In this document: positions 26,237-35,179 of the stretch, piece by piece
Numbering within the stretch: the first letter of the stretch is position 1
Layout of the letters: each line of letters starts with the position of its first letter
Origin: Paenibacillus sp. PastM-3
Lineage (GTDB): Bacteria > Bacillota > Bacilli > Paenibacillales > Paenibacillaceae
DNA length: 64,000 nucleotides
Assembly: GCF_029893965.1 (NCBI RefSeq)
Contig: NZ_JARXXP010000015.1
Coordinates: 62,001-126,000, forward strand
Direction of reading: 5' to 3'
Notes under the pieces: model-generated
What the model saw: the letters and a program-made list of their open reading frames with translations, nothing else
The model's database searches: none
Told to the model about the DNA's origin: nothing
Program-made: the position numbers and the translations under genes

Positions 26237-26279
26237 GCCGCGTACACCAGCAAGCCTGGGCTGCAATGCTATTCCATTG

Positions 26280-28178
26280 TCAATGGACAGCATCCGAATG
26301 TTCGCGCATACTCTTCAGCTGCTGCCCTACATGCTGCGGAAACAGCTGCAGCGGCACTTCACTGCCCCCTGCGGCCCGCAGGGTCTTGTAGATATCAACC
26401 TGGCCCCAGCCGTAATACTTGTCATGACCGGCCTCGCCCAGATCAACGGCATTTGCGGTCATCAGCTCCATAACCTCCTTGTTGGTCAAGGCGGGATTGA
26501 GCGAACGGATGAGCCCGGCAAGCGCAGCTACATGCGGACTGGCCATGGACGTACCCGAGAGGGCGGCATACTGGTTATCCGGATAAGTGCTGGCTATGCT
26601 CTCGCCCGGAGCGGCGACATCAATATAATCCCCGTAATTGGAAAAAGAAGCTCTTTCCCCGGCAGAGTTGGTTGCGGCTACAGCCAGCACTTCTTCATAA
26701 GCCGCGGGATAGCCGGGCCGCTCCGTGTTGTCATTGCCTGATGCAGAGACGATGACGACATCCCGGTCATAAGCATATTTAATCGCATCATGCAAAAACT
26801 GCGAATCAGCATAGTTGCCAAGGCTGAGGTTAATGACCTTTGCCCCGTTATCGGCAGCCCAGATGATGCCTTCGGCAACGGAATAGGTGGTACCCGCACC
26901 GGAGTTGTCGAGCGCTTTTACCGGAAGGATTTTGTTGTACCAGCTGATGCCGGCCACACCTTCCTCGTTGTTGGTTATAGCCCCGATAATCCCGGCCACA
27001 TGCGTTCCATGCCCTACATCATCATCCGGTGCAGACCCGCTGGTAATGGCGTTGTATCCGGCCAGCAGCTGGCCCTGCAGATCAGGATGGGCGGCTTGAA
27101 CTCCCGTGTCCACAACAGCGACGATCACTTCATTGCTGCCCTTGGATAGATTCCAGCCCTGCTCCGTTTCAATAGCGGGAAGGTTCCACTGGTAGGTGGA
27201 GAACAGCAGATCATTCGGTGTAACGGCGCCTGTGCCTGTATTTTCGTAAGAGGTATCATTGGTTAAATACATATAGTGGGGCTCTGTATATTCGGGACTC
27301 CATTTGTTCGCAAAGTATGTTTTGAGCTGGGAGTAGTTCATTTTGTCCGAGCGGAAAATATAAGCATATCCCAGTTTGCGCGGCTGCTTGCAGCGGATAT
27401 CAGCAGTTATCGTCTGAAGCTGGCCGGGGGTAGGGTGGCCGTTTTTGAAGCGGACGACAATTTCATTTTCGTAAAAATGGCTGGCATTCTCGTTGTCATG
27501 GCCTGTTTTGACCGTGATATCCTTGAGGGTATCGGCATGGACCGATTCTACCCGGTATTTGCCTTCCTTAGGATAAGGGATCAGACGCAGGTTCTTGAGC
27601 TGGTGATCGGCAACACGATCCAGAATGTTCTGGCTGATTAAGGCGATTACACCGATACGGCCTTCCTCGTCACGCTGGGCCATAAAATAATATGTTTTGC
27701 CTCCGATAATAAAGGAAGGTGATTCATACGACTGGTGGCCTTTGATCGCTGATTTTGCCATATTGAGGTAGTTCAGCAGCTGTTTATTTTCCTGTTCGGT
27801 TCCTTCCGGCAGCGAAGATTTGAAGGTGCTTGTCTTGTGATTCTTGTAGTCAATCCACATCAGCATGGTGATATGCCTGTGTCCCCGCTGCAGGCGCTTG
27901 GCATATGCTGATATATCCCGCGGGGCAGCACCATGCGTTTCGGCGAGCATTGTACGCAGGTGTCTGCCGACATCGGTCCGGTTCAGGCGGTCGGTAGCGC
28001 TGACATCCTGCACAAGAGAGGTTTTTTTCATTGTTTTCTCCTGCGGGGGACCCGGAACAGCGGGAAGGGCAGCCTGCTTCAGCTTTGTTTCCTCAGTGGG
28101 TCGAAGCAGAAAAGCAAGCAGGATCACGGTGAATGCAGCGGTCATCAGGCCGGCGACAGTTAGATTTTTTCGGGACAT
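26280..28178 (-). CDS. Membrane-anchored subtilisin-like serine protease (S8 family)
   Basis: A 632-residue S8 peptidase. An N-terminal hydrophobic helix (about residues 4-24) acts as signal or anchor. A long N-terminal extension (about 300 residues, fervidolysin-like prodomain possible) precedes the catalytic domain, which has an intact triad: D357 in VVDTGVQ, H390 in GHGTHVAG, S544 in GTSMASPHVA, plus the oxyanion Asn in ASGNDN. ATG 28178 follows AAGGAGCGGAGA; the longer frame from 28286 has no ribosome binding site. It is transcribed away from the duplicated inverted repeat at 28271-28459. Role is probably extracytoplasmic protein turnover. Confidence 0.92.
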   Translation of the reverse strand: MSRKNLTVAGLMTAAFTVILLAFLLRPTEETKLKQAALPAVPGPPQEKTMKKTSLVQDVSATDRLNRTDVGRHLRTMLAETHGAAPRDISAYAKRLQRGHRHITMLMWIDYKNHKTSTFKSSLPEGTEQENKQLLNYLNMAKSAIKGHQSYESPSFIIGGKTYYFMAQRDEEGRIGVIALISQNILDRVADHQLKNLRLIPYPKEGKYRVESVHADTLKDITVKTGHDNENASHFYENEIVVRFKNGHPTPGQLQTITADIRCKQPRKLGYAYIFRSDKMNYSQLKTYFANKWSPEYTEPHYMYLTNDTSYENTGTGAVTPNDLLFSTYQWNLPAIETEQGWNLSKGSNEVIVAVVDTGVQAAHPDLQGQLLAGYNAITSGSAPDDDVGHGTHVAGIIGAITNNEEGVAGISWYNKILPVKALDNSGAGTTYSVAEGIIWAADNGAKVINLSLGNYADSQFLHDAIKYAYDRDVVIVSASGNDNTERPGYPAAYEEVLAVAATNSAGERASFSNYGDYIDVAAPGESIASTYPDNQYAALSGTSMASPHVAALAGLIRSLNPALTNKEVMELMTANAVDLGEAGHDKYYGWGQVDIYKTLRAAGGSEVPLQLFPQHVGQQLKSMREHSDAVH

Positions 28179-28270
28179 ATTCTCCGCTCCTTCTAGGTAT
28201 CGTATAGCTGTAGGTTTAGAAGAGAACGCCGCTTTTATGCATCGCAGAAAAGGGTACCGTGTCCCCTGTT

Positions 28271-28459
28271 TTTGTGATAATATCAAAATGATTAAACAGC
28301 CAGTCCAGCTTCTTGATATTGCAACAAAATCATCCGCTAAGGAGCGGTCCGGTCCCCCCTGAGGTGCATCGATGAAGATTTTGTTATAATATCAAAATGA
28401 TTAAACAGCCAGTCCAGCTTCTTGATATTGCAACAAAATCATCCGCTAAGGAGCGGTCC
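28271..28459. repeat. Duplicated 80-base element, each copy an inverted repeat
   Basis: Copies at 28271-28350 and 28380-28459 are offset by 109 bases and differ at one position in the part I compared. The unit has arms GATTTTGTTATAATATCAA (28377-28395) and TTGATATTGCAACAAAATC (28422-28440), complementary at 17 of 19 positions, followed by a CCGCTAAGGAGCGG hairpin. A third partial arm-like sequence lies near 28484 (AAATTTTTGTTATACT). The whole 28179-28617 gap is non-coding. Confidence 0.88.
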
Positions 28460-28617
28460 AAGGCCGCGTATCAATCGAATCAAATTTTTGTTATACTGTT
28501 TTCAAGAAATAAACCGTTTGCACCGTCTTTTTGAGGCCGGGATGAGATCAAGTATTCCTGGCAATACCTGTCTTTACCAACACTTAGAGCAAGGACTAAT
28601 AAGGGGGAGCAACCGCC

Positions 28618-29115
28618 ATGTCAGAAGCAAATGTGCAGAAACTATGTGAAACGACGAGAGAAAAACTAAAATCCGTAATCGGAAAAATGGAACTATTCCT
28701 GAACACCCATGCGCTGCCTCAGCTGGTAACGGAAGAGGATGAGGAAACAGCAGCATTTTATCAAGGCTTTCTGTCCGATCTCCGCCATCTGCTGGTCTTC
28801 TCCGAAATGTCTTACGAGAAGCTCGGTGTTGCGCTGCGCCGTGCCACGTTTGATCAGGATTTCGCGCAAAAGGCGCTTTACAACGTATATCATTACGGAG
28901 TGAATAACTTCTTTTATCCAAAAAATGAAAGCTATTCCGAAGATGGACGCTACGCCTACACAGGCCAGGACGCCATCCGCTTCCGCAAAAAGCCGGTCCG
29001 TCCGGCGCGCGACATTATTATGGAAATTACCAAGGTGTATGAAGAGCTGCGGGATGATCTCAGCTACTACGAGAACGATTATCTGACCGAAAAACGGATG
29101 CAGAATCAGGTATAG
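28618..29115 (+). CDS. YpuI-like protein (DUF3907 family)
   Basis: A 165-residue soluble, mostly helical acidic protein. The pattern MSEANVQKLCETTREKLKSV and YHYGVNNFFYPKNESYSEDGR resembles the DUF3907 family (YpuI in B. subtilis); I recognise this by pattern only. GGGGGAG precedes ATG 28618. A terminator follows at once, so it is probably monocistronic. Function unknown. Confidence 0.72.
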   Translation: MSEANVQKLCETTREKLKSVIGKMELFLNTHALPQLVTEEDEETAAFYQGFLSDLRHLLVFSEMSYEKLGVALRRATFDQDFAQKALYNVYHYGVNNFFYPKNESYSEDGRYAYTGQDAIRFRKKPVRPARDIIMEITKVYEELRDDLSYYENDYLTEKRMQNQV

Positions 29116-29158
29116 CCTGTACTGGACCGTTAGCTTCATAGCGTACAATTGTTCAAGG

Positions 29159-29200
29159 GATCGTGCTTGCCATGGCATATGGCTGGTACGGTCTTTTTTT
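29159..29200 (+). terminator. Terminator after the YpuI-like gene
   Basis: The stem GATCGTGCTTGCCAT/ATGGCTGGTACGGTC (with G-U pairs) is followed by seven T residues. Confidence 0.85.
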
Positions 29201-29349
29201 GCTGTGTCACATCGGTCATCCGCAGCGTAACCTGAACGGCGCATGGTTGTTTTGAAGCTTTACATTGCCTGCTCCACCAGCAGGTGGCATTCGCTATCCG
29301 CATACAGACTCAGGAGCAGGGACATAATGATACCGAGGTGATGATAATC

Positions 29350-29574
29350 ATGTCAAACGCCAAACCGCTTGTAAGATGCAGCGTCAGCAATTGCCATTAT
29401 TGGGGTTCGCAAAATGTATGCCGGGCTGAAGTGATCGTAATTGAAATTGACAAGCATGCGGGCAGCGCCTTCAAGGAAGAATTCGCCGAAGAGATGACAA
29501 GCCGCGGCAATCATCATGACCATGCGGGCACTTCATCCGCTACCTGCTGTCTGACCTTTAAGCCGGGCAAGTAA
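29350..29574 (+). CDS. DUF1540 small cysteine-rich protein
   Basis: A 74-residue protein with the DUF1540 pattern: C-x4-CHYW near the N-terminus, NVCRA, and a distal CC pair (SSATCCLTF), suggesting metal binding. ATG 29350 is preferred over ATG 29341 because GAGGTG ends 9 bases before it. It lies just upstream of a small membrane protein gene and may share its transcript. Function unknown. Confidence 0.85.
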   Translation: MSNAKPLVRCSVSNCHYWGSQNVCRAEVIVIEIDKHAGSAFKEEFAEEMTSRGNHHDHAGTSSATCCLTFKPGK

Positions 29575-29587
29575 AGGGGGATGGCCG

Positions 29588-29995
29588 ATGGACACTCAAG
29601 ATGAAGAAACAAAGCCTGACCCGTCACGGCGGAGAAAAGTGATCCTGCGTCCGCGCAGCCGTGTGGATTATCCCAGACGCGACCCGGCACACCGTGAGGA
29701 ATATGCTGCCGAGGTGAGTCCGCCTCTGGTTCGCCAACCGGGAACCGGCGGCAGTAAGGAACCGGAGGTCCGTCAGAGCGAGGGCGAGCATAACGACAGC
29801 GCAACCATGGGCTATATCGCTCTCGGGTTCGGGATCGTTTCATTATTCATCTGGTCGATTATTGCCGGACCCGTAGCGGTTGTGCTTGGTTACAGTGCCT
29901 ACTCCCGCGGGCAGAAAACGGCGGGGGCCTGGGCGATGGGACTGGGGATCGTGTCAACATTAAGTTATTTTGTAATGATACCCTTTGCCAGGTAA
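29588..29995 (+). CDS. DUF4190-like membrane protein
   Basis: A 135-residue protein with a charged, disordered N-terminal half followed by two membrane helices (about residues 74-95 and 108-130). The latter show the GYIALGFGIVSLF...GPVAVVLGYSA...GQKTAGAWAMGLGIV layout of DUF4190 proteins. AAGGGGG sits 8 bases before ATG 29588. A terminator follows. Function unknown. Confidence 0.75.
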   Translation: MDTQDEETKPDPSRRRKVILRPRSRVDYPRRDPAHREEYAAEVSPPLVRQPGTGGSKEPEVRQSEGEHNDSATMGYIALGFGIVSLFIWSIIAGPVAVVLGYSAYSRGQKTAGAWAMGLGIVSTLSYFVMIPFAR

Positions 29996-30024
29996 TGCCG
30001 GGAACAAGAAAAAGCAGGAACGAA

Positions 30025-30067
30025 ACAGGCTTTTAGACCTATCTATAAGGGTCGGAAGTCTGTTTTT
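30025..30067 (+). terminator. Terminator after the DUF4190-like gene
   Basis: ACAGGCTTTTAGACC pairs imperfectly with GGTCGGAAGTCTGT and is followed by a T tract. Confidence 0.8.
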
Positions 30068-30195
30068 TCTTGGCGATATATAGCATTTATGATGAATGAA
30101 TTGTAAAATAAAGTCGTATCTCAAATTTTAAATAGAGCTTCTTCCTACCAGGATATTTATATAAAGATTAAACCAGAAAGAAGGATGTACAAAAA

Positions 30196-30903
30196 ATGAG
30201 TATCGATCCAGCATCAGCAAGCGGGCTTGGGCAGCTGAAGTGGGTGAACCTGCGTTCAAGCAGCGGACTGCCAGCCGGAACAGGCGCGGCTGAAGCCCAG
30301 AGCTCGTCCAGAGCTGAGTTCGCCGCTGTCCTGCAGCAGCTCTCTGCACAGCCTGCGGATGAGAGCAGTCTTACGGGAGTGGCTACACTTGCAGACAGTA
30401 CAGCGATGAGCAGCCTGATCTGGCAGCAGCTTGGTGCAGCAAACGTCGGTTACGGCAGCATAGCCGGAGGAACCTTGGAGAGTGTACCGACAGATTACGA
30501 AGAGCTGATTCAGACGGCAAGTGTAAAATACGGAGTACCGGTTGACCTGATCAAGGCAGTGATCGATACGGAATCCTCGTTTAATCCGAATGTGGTTTCG
30601 TCGGCGGGAGCCAAAGGGCTGATGCAGCTGATGGATGGAACAGCCAGCGGGCTTGGCGTATCGGATCCGTTCGATCCGGCCCAGAATATCGACGGCGGTG
30701 TGCGCTACTTATCTTATCAGCTGAAGCGTTATGACGGGGAAGAGAAGATGGCACTCGCTGCATATAATGCCGGGCCCGGACGGGTGAACAAGCTTGGCGT
30801 CAGCAATGACGAAGAGCTGATGCAGAAGCTGAGCCTTCTTCCCAAAGAAACCCAGGCCTATATTACCAAAATAGAACGCGCCCGCGCCGAATACACGCTA
30901 TAA
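30196..30903 (+). CDS. Lytic transglycosylase (SLT domain)
   Basis: A 235-residue protein with a C-terminal soluble-lytic-transglycosylase domain. The catalytic glutamate lies in DTESSFNPNVVSSAGAKGLMQLM, and the NAGPGRV motif follows. It cleaves peptidoglycan glycan strands to anhydromuropeptides. The N-terminal 95 residues are Ser/Gln-rich with no signal peptide, so export may be non-classical or localisation unusual. It is flanked by its own terminator. Similar single-domain LT proteins occur in Bacillus (YjbJ-like). Confidence 0.9.
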   Translation: MSIDPASASGLGQLKWVNLRSSSGLPAGTGAAEAQSSSRAEFAAVLQQLSAQPADESSLTGVATLADSTAMSSLIWQQLGAANVGYGSIAGGTLESVPTDYEELIQTASVKYGVPVDLIKAVIDTESSFNPNVVSSAGAKGLMQLMDGTASGLGVSDPFDPAQNIDGGVRYLSYQLKRYDGEEKMALAAYNAGPGRVNKLGVSNDEELMQKLSLLPKETQAYITKIERARAEYTL

Positions 30904-30909
30904 TAACAA

Positions 30910-30966
30910 GATCAAACGGTGTACCCGCACCTCTGCAGCGGGACATGACCGTTTGGTCTTTTTTTT
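30910..30966 (+). terminator. Terminator after the lytic transglycosylase gene
   Basis: A perfect 11-base stem GATCAAACGGT/ACCGTTTGGTC with an inner CCCGC/GCGGG stem, followed by eight T residues. Confidence 0.93.
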
Positions 30967-31069
30967 CGGCCCGGACTTTATATGGACTATACAATAAGGT
31001 ATTCTATAAGTCTTGATGGGATCATTGTTTAATCCTGATTAGTTAACAGATAAAGGAGAACTTAAATAT

Positions 31070-32221
31070 ATGCTGTACTGGGATTATGCCGCAGCAACTC
31101 CGCCGTATGAGGAAGTAGTCCAGACGATGGGGCAGATTATGAGGCTGCATTATGCCAACCCTTCCTCGCTGCACCGTGCAGGGAGAGAAGCGGAACGGCT
31201 GCTTGCACGCTCCAGAGAGGTATGTGCTGCCGCGCTTGGTGCAGCGCCTCATGAAATCCTGTTCACATCAGGAGCAACGGAGAGCAATAACCTGGCGGTT
31301 AAAGGTGCAGCCCTGCAATATCAGGGCAGGGGACGCCATATTGTTACCACGCAGATCGAGCACCCTTCGGTATATGAGAGCTGCCAGCAGCTGCAGTCCC
31401 TGGGTTGGGAGGTGACGTTTGTGGCACCTGACTCCACGGGAGTGGTAGATCCGGCCGGAATTGCTGCAGCAGTCCGGCGGGATACGGTGCTGGTCAGCGT
31501 CATGCATGTCAACAATGAGACTGGCGCGGTGCAGCGACTTAAAGATATCGGCCAGCTGGTCAAGGCAGCCAATCACCGTACGCTGTTTCATGTGGACGGT
31601 GTACAGGGCTTCGGAAAGCTGGCCACGGAGCTGAAGGAGTGGCAGGCAGATCTGTACAGCCTGTCTGCCCATAAACTCCGTGGTCCTCGCGGTGTAGGTA
31701 TTCTTTATGTGCGGGAAGGCGTTGCGCTGTTCCCGCTTCTTACCGGCGGGTCGCAGGAGCAGGGGGGCCGGGCAGGCACGGAGAACGTAGCTGCGATCGT
31801 CGCTTCTGCCAAGGCGGTCCGTATGGGAGAAGAAAACAGGGAAGCCTATAATAAGCAGATTACACCGCTGCGGGACCGGCTGCTGGCGTTTTTGTCGGGA
31901 GTTCCCGAGTTTACAGTGAACAGCAGCAGGGACGGAGCGCCGCATATTGTGCATTTTTCCTATCCGGCCGTAAATGGAGAGGTGATGGCCCGCAAGCTGG
32001 AGGAGCTGGGGATGACTGTTTCTACCCGCTCCGCCTGTTCCTCCAGGCTGGCTGAACCCAGCCGGATTCTGCTGGCCATGGGCAGGGATGCCGCAGCAGC
32101 GCTTGGCGGTGTGCGCATCAGTCTGGGGGATGTTCATACGCAGGCGGATATTGAGGCCTTGGAGCAGGCGCTGCTATCCGCTGTACAAGCTTTGAAGATT
32201 GTCGAGAGAGGCAGGGACTGA
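31070..32221 (+). CDS. nifZ: Cysteine desulfurase (NifS/IscS-like, ThiI partner)
   Basis: A 383-residue PLP cysteine desulfurase. The PLP lysine is K202 in LSAHKLRGPRG and the active-site persulfide cysteine is C323 in TRSACSS. HVNNETGAVQ and GGSQEQGGRAGTEN are class motifs. It is followed after 3 bases by thiI, the nifZ-thiI arrangement of Bacilli that delivers sulfur for 4-thiouridine in tRNA. Confidence 0.93.
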   Translation: MLYWDYAAATPPYEEVVQTMGQIMRLHYANPSSLHRAGREAERLLARSREVCAAALGAAPHEILFTSGATESNNLAVKGAALQYQGRGRHIVTTQIEHPSVYESCQQLQSLGWEVTFVAPDSTGVVDPAGIAAAVRRDTVLVSVMHVNNETGAVQRLKDIGQLVKAANHRTLFHVDGVQGFGKLATELKEWQADLYSLSAHKLRGPRGVGILYVREGVALFPLLTGGSQEQGGRAGTENVAAIVASAKAVRMGEENREAYNKQITPLRDRLLAFLSGVPEFTVNSSRDGAPHIVHFSYPAVNGEVMARKLEELGMTVSTRSACSSRLAEPSRILLAMGRDAAAALGGVRISLGDVHTQADIEALEQALLSAVQALKIVERGRD

Positions 32222-32224
32222 TTA

Positions 32225-33511
32225 ATGAGAGAGTATAGGACTGAAGCCGCGGCAGGCCGCGGAAGCAGTATTGAATATGCCGATATGCTGCTGCTGCGCT
32301 TCGGGGAGTTTACGCTGAAGGGCAAGAACCGCAACCGGTTCGAGAAGACCGTGCTGCGCCATGTCAAGGAAATGGTAAAGCCCTATCCGAAAGCTGTGCT
32401 TAGCAAGGAATTCGGGCGGATTTATGTGACGCTGAACGGTGAGCCCGCAAGTGAGCTGGCGGAGGCGCTAAGGAATGTATTCGGCATCGCTTCAATCAGC
32501 CCGGTCAAGGTTTCACGTTCGGAATTTGACGATATTCTGGCAGCCAGCCGGAGGTTCCTGGAGATCATCGCCCCGCCACAGGGGACAACCTTTAAGGTTA
32601 ACGCGCGCCGTGTGTGGAAAGAGTTCCCGCATGGCTCGATTGAGATGAATAAGCTGATATCCACCCCGCTGCTGCAGGGTTACCCGGGGCTGCTGGTCGA
32701 TGTAAAGTCGCCTGAGCTTGAGCTTAAGCTGGAGATCCGCGAGGGATCTACTTATATTTTTTGCGACCAGATTGAAGGGGTAGGCGGATTTCCACTGGGT
32801 ACGAACGGGAAGGCGATGCTGCTTCTGTCCGGCGGCATCGACAGCCCGGTAGCAGCCTGGTCATCCATGCGCCGGGGGCTTGAAGTGGAGTGTGTCCATT
32901 TCTACAGCTACCCTTATACAAGTGAGCTTGCCCGCCAAAAGGTTGTTGATCTGGCGCGTGTGCTGTCGCGTTATGCAGGTGTAATCAAGCTGCACCTGGT
33001 ACCGTTTACGGAGGTGCAAACCTCTTTTACCGGAATCGGGCAGGATAACCTGATCATTACGCTGATGCGCCGGGCGATGCTGAGAATTACCACCCGGCTG
33101 GCTGAGCGGGAAGGTGCGCTTGCTGTCGTTACGGGAGACAGCCTGGGGCAGGTGGCCAGCCAGACCTTGTCCAGCATGAACGTCATAGGCCGCGCCACTG
33201 CGCTTCCGCTGCTCCGCCCGCTGGTGATGATGGATAAAAGTGAAATTGTGGAGCTTTCCCAGAGGATCGGAACGTACGAACTGTCGATTCTGCCTTATGA
33301 GGATTGCTGCACCTTGTTTGTTCCGAAATCGCCCACAACCAACCCGAATCTGCGGATCATTGAAAAAATTGAAGCGACTCTGCCCGGATATTCTGCCCGG
33401 CTGGATGAGGCGGTCGCAGGCACGGAGACGATTACCATTACACCGTACGGTGAAGAGAAGCCGCAAGATCTGGTGCCCGCCCAGTCCGGGCTGCAGGAGG
33501 AATGGTTCTAA
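32225..33511 (+). CDS. thiI: tRNA 4-thiouridine synthase ThiI
   Basis: A 428-residue ThiI with an N-terminal ferredoxin-like/THUMP region (LLLRFGEFTLKGKNRNRFEK) and a PP-loop ATPase motif LLLSGGIDSPVAAW. The C-terminal rhodanese domain is absent, as in Bacillus, where the dedicated desulfurase NifZ supplies the sulfur. The ATG is 3 bases after nifZ. The first about 19 residues extend beyond the usual start, so a downstream start is possible. Confidence 0.95.
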   Translation: MREYRTEAAAGRGSSIEYADMLLLRFGEFTLKGKNRNRFEKTVLRHVKEMVKPYPKAVLSKEFGRIYVTLNGEPASELAEALRNVFGIASISPVKVSRSEFDDILAASRRFLEIIAPPQGTTFKVNARRVWKEFPHGSIEMNKLISTPLLQGYPGLLVDVKSPELELKLEIREGSTYIFCDQIEGVGGFPLGTNGKAMLLLSGGIDSPVAAWSSMRRGLEVECVHFYSYPYTSELARQKVVDLARVLSRYAGVIKLHLVPFTEVQTSFTGIGQDNLIITLMRRAMLRITTRLAEREGALAVVTGDSLGQVASQTLSSMNVIGRATALPLLRPLVMMDKSEIVELSQRIGTYELSILPYEDCCTLFVPKSPTTNPNLRIIEKIEATLPGYSARLDEAVAGTETITITPYGEEKPQDLVPAQSGLQEEWF

Positions 33512-33575
33512 GGTCAGCTTATGCCTGATCCTGATAAATAATTGGACAGGAAGCATAGCTTACCCGCTGTGGACA

Positions 33576-33592
33576 TACATGTAATACATGTA
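33576..33592. repeat. Doubled TACATGTA palindrome before the TerC-family gene
   Basis: Two copies of the self-complementary octamer TACATGTA separated by one A, ending about 20 bases before the start codon. It could be an operator or a 5' UTR hairpin. Confidence 0.5.
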
Positions 33593-33613
33593 GCCCGGGG
33601 AGGTAAGAAACGT

Positions 33614-34276
33614 ATGGATTCGATAGTTCTGCTTGGTGAAATACTGATGATCAACCTAGTGCTGAGCGGGGACAACGCGATGGTAATTGCGATGGCCAGC
33701 AAAAACCTGCCGGAGAAGCACCGGAAACTGGCGGTCTGGTGGGGGGCGGCAGGTGCAGTGGTCCTGCGGTGTGTGCTGACCTTTGCCGCAGTGCTGCTGC
33801 TCCAGATCCCGTATATTCAAGCCGGCGGAGGAATTCTGCTGCTGTGGATTGCGTTCAAGCTGCTGCTGGAGGAAGAGGATGAGGTTACGGTCCGTGATGA
33901 GGGCTCGAGCGTGTGGAGATCCATCCGCACCATTCTGCTGGCCGACTTCGTCATGAGCCTTGACAATGTTCTGGCCATTGCCGGAGTTGCCAAAGGGGAT
34001 CTTGCCCTGATTGTTATCGGCATCATGCTCAGTATTCCGATTGTCGTGTGGGGAAGCGGTATTATTGTAGGCTGGCTGCACCGTTTTCCAATTCTTATCT
34101 ATATCGGCGCATTCATACTTGCCCATACGGCGGGGGATATGCTGCTGCAGGATGCCAAGTTCGGGCTCGTGATCTCGTTCTTCCTGCCTTCCTATCACAG
34201 CTTCCTGCCGATGGCCCTGGGCATCATTGTTATCCTGACAGGCGCATTCAGGAAACGGCTGGTATCAGCCAGTTAA
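33614..34276 (+). CDS. TerC/YjbE family membrane protein (likely Mn2+ efflux)
   Basis: A 220-residue TerC-family protein with about seven hydrophobic helices and the paired acidic motifs NLVLSGDNAMVIAMA and DFVMSLDNVLAIAGV. Bacillus members (YceF, YkoY, YjbE, YkvI) are linked to manganese export and metallation of exoproteins. ATG 33614 follows GGGGAGG; the longer frame from 33542 lacks a binding site. No clear yybP-ykoY riboswitch is seen upstream. Confidence 0.9.
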   Translation: MDSIVLLGEILMINLVLSGDNAMVIAMASKNLPEKHRKLAVWWGAAGAVVLRCVLTFAAVLLLQIPYIQAGGGILLLWIAFKLLLEEEDEVTVRDEGSSVWRSIRTILLADFVMSLDNVLAIAGVAKGDLALIVIGIMLSIPIVVWGSGIIVGWLHRFPILIYIGAFILAHTAGDMLLQDAKFGLVISFFLPSYHSFLPMALGIIVILTGAFRKRLVSAS

Positions 34277-34293
34277 GAAGCGGTAATAATGAG

Positions 34294-34333
34294 GGCTGTG
34301 CCGGAAGCTGAAAAGCTCCGGTGCAGCCTTTTT
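34294..34333 (+). terminator. Terminator after the TerC-family gene
   Basis: GGCTGTGCCGGAAGCT and AGCTCCGGTGCAGCC pair around a GAAA loop and are followed by five T residues. Confidence 0.88.
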
Positions 34334-34461
34334 GCCGCTCTGCAGGAAGGTGCCATTTTCAAAGAGAAATAACTGCAGAATGATGGCGTTTTATGGCAGT
34401 TTCAGCTAAAATATAAAAGAAATCCAGCGAAAGAAGTGAACGATGAAGGGATAGATGAATA

Positions 34462-34974
34462 ATGTCATCAAATAAAGACATGAAACTGGGGATATTCATT
34501 GCCGCCGCCGGCCTTATTATTTTATTGGGAAAGCTGGGGGTATTCGGATTTCTCGGACGGGCTTTATGGCCGCTCGTAATTCTGATTCCAGGCCTGTTCC
34601 TGCATGTGCTTTTTTTCAGCAAAAGGGCTTCGGCAGTTGTGCTGGTTCCGGCAGGCATTCTGACGGTTTACGGCCTGCTGTTCGGCTTCTGTAATACCTG
34701 GGGCTGGGGTTATATGCGCCATCTGTGGCCGGTGCTGCTGCTTGGTGTTGCTGTCGGCCTGTATGAATATGCCTTTTATTCCCCGGCAAGGTCGGGAGGT
34801 CTCACAGCTTTTGCTGTCATTCTCGGGGCACTGAGCGTTGTTCTGCTGGTGTTCAGCATGATCGGTACGGGTGCGCTATATCTGCTTGGTATTGTGCTGG
34901 TAGCTGCGGGAATCTGGCTGATGTCTGGCCGCAAAAAACGGGGAAGCCGGCAAAAGTGGAACGGCGGCTGGTAA
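34462..34974 (+). CDS. Small polytopic membrane protein (LiaF/DUF5668-like region)
   Basis: A 170-residue protein with about five to six helices and a basic C-terminus (GRKKRGSRQKWNGG). The LWPLVILIPGLFL and LWPVLLLGVAVGLY repeats resemble the N-terminal membrane region of LiaF/LiaI-like proteins, but no regulator or kinase genes lie nearby. It is monocistronic between terminators and the typA promoter. Function unknown. Confidence 0.75.
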   Translation: MSSNKDMKLGIFIAAAGLIILLGKLGVFGFLGRALWPLVILIPGLFLHVLFFSKRASAVVLVPAGILTVYGLLFGFCNTWGWGYMRHLWPVLLLGVAVGLYEYAFYSPARSGGLTAFAVILGALSVVLLVFSMIGTGALYLLGIVLVAAGIWLMSGRKKRGSRQKWNGGW

Positions 34975-35034
34975 AGCGGCTATAAGAACTAGAAAATTTA
35001 CACGGAGCTGGAAATCGTTTTTTCATAAAAAGAC

Positions 35035-35062
35035 TTGCTTTTCATGGTGCTTTCACTATAGA
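35035..35062 (+). promoter_or_regulatory. Promoter of typA
   Basis: TTGCTT (35035-35040), a 16-base spacer, then TATAGA (35057-35062). A leader of about 110 bases follows. Confidence 0.6.
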
Positions 35063-35073
35063 ATTAAGAAATG

Positions 35074-35107
35074 TTGGAGCGTCGGCTTTCTGCCAGGCGC
35101 TTCTTTT
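35074..35107 (+). promoter_or_regulatory. Hairpin with T-rich tail in the typA leader
   Basis: GAGCGTCGGC pairs with GCCAGGCGCTT and is followed by CTTTT, between the promoter and typA. It may be an attenuator. Confidence 0.45.
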
Positions 35108-35179
35108 GTGAGATTGCCGTGACATGCTAAGAATTTAAACATTTTTAATTTGATAAATGAGAGGATTTGGATACAAATC

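Noticed and set aside
33512..33613. yybP-ykoY (manganese) riboswitch before the TerC-family gene
   Set aside because: The gap is only about 100 bases and I do not see the conserved motif; only a short palindrome is present.
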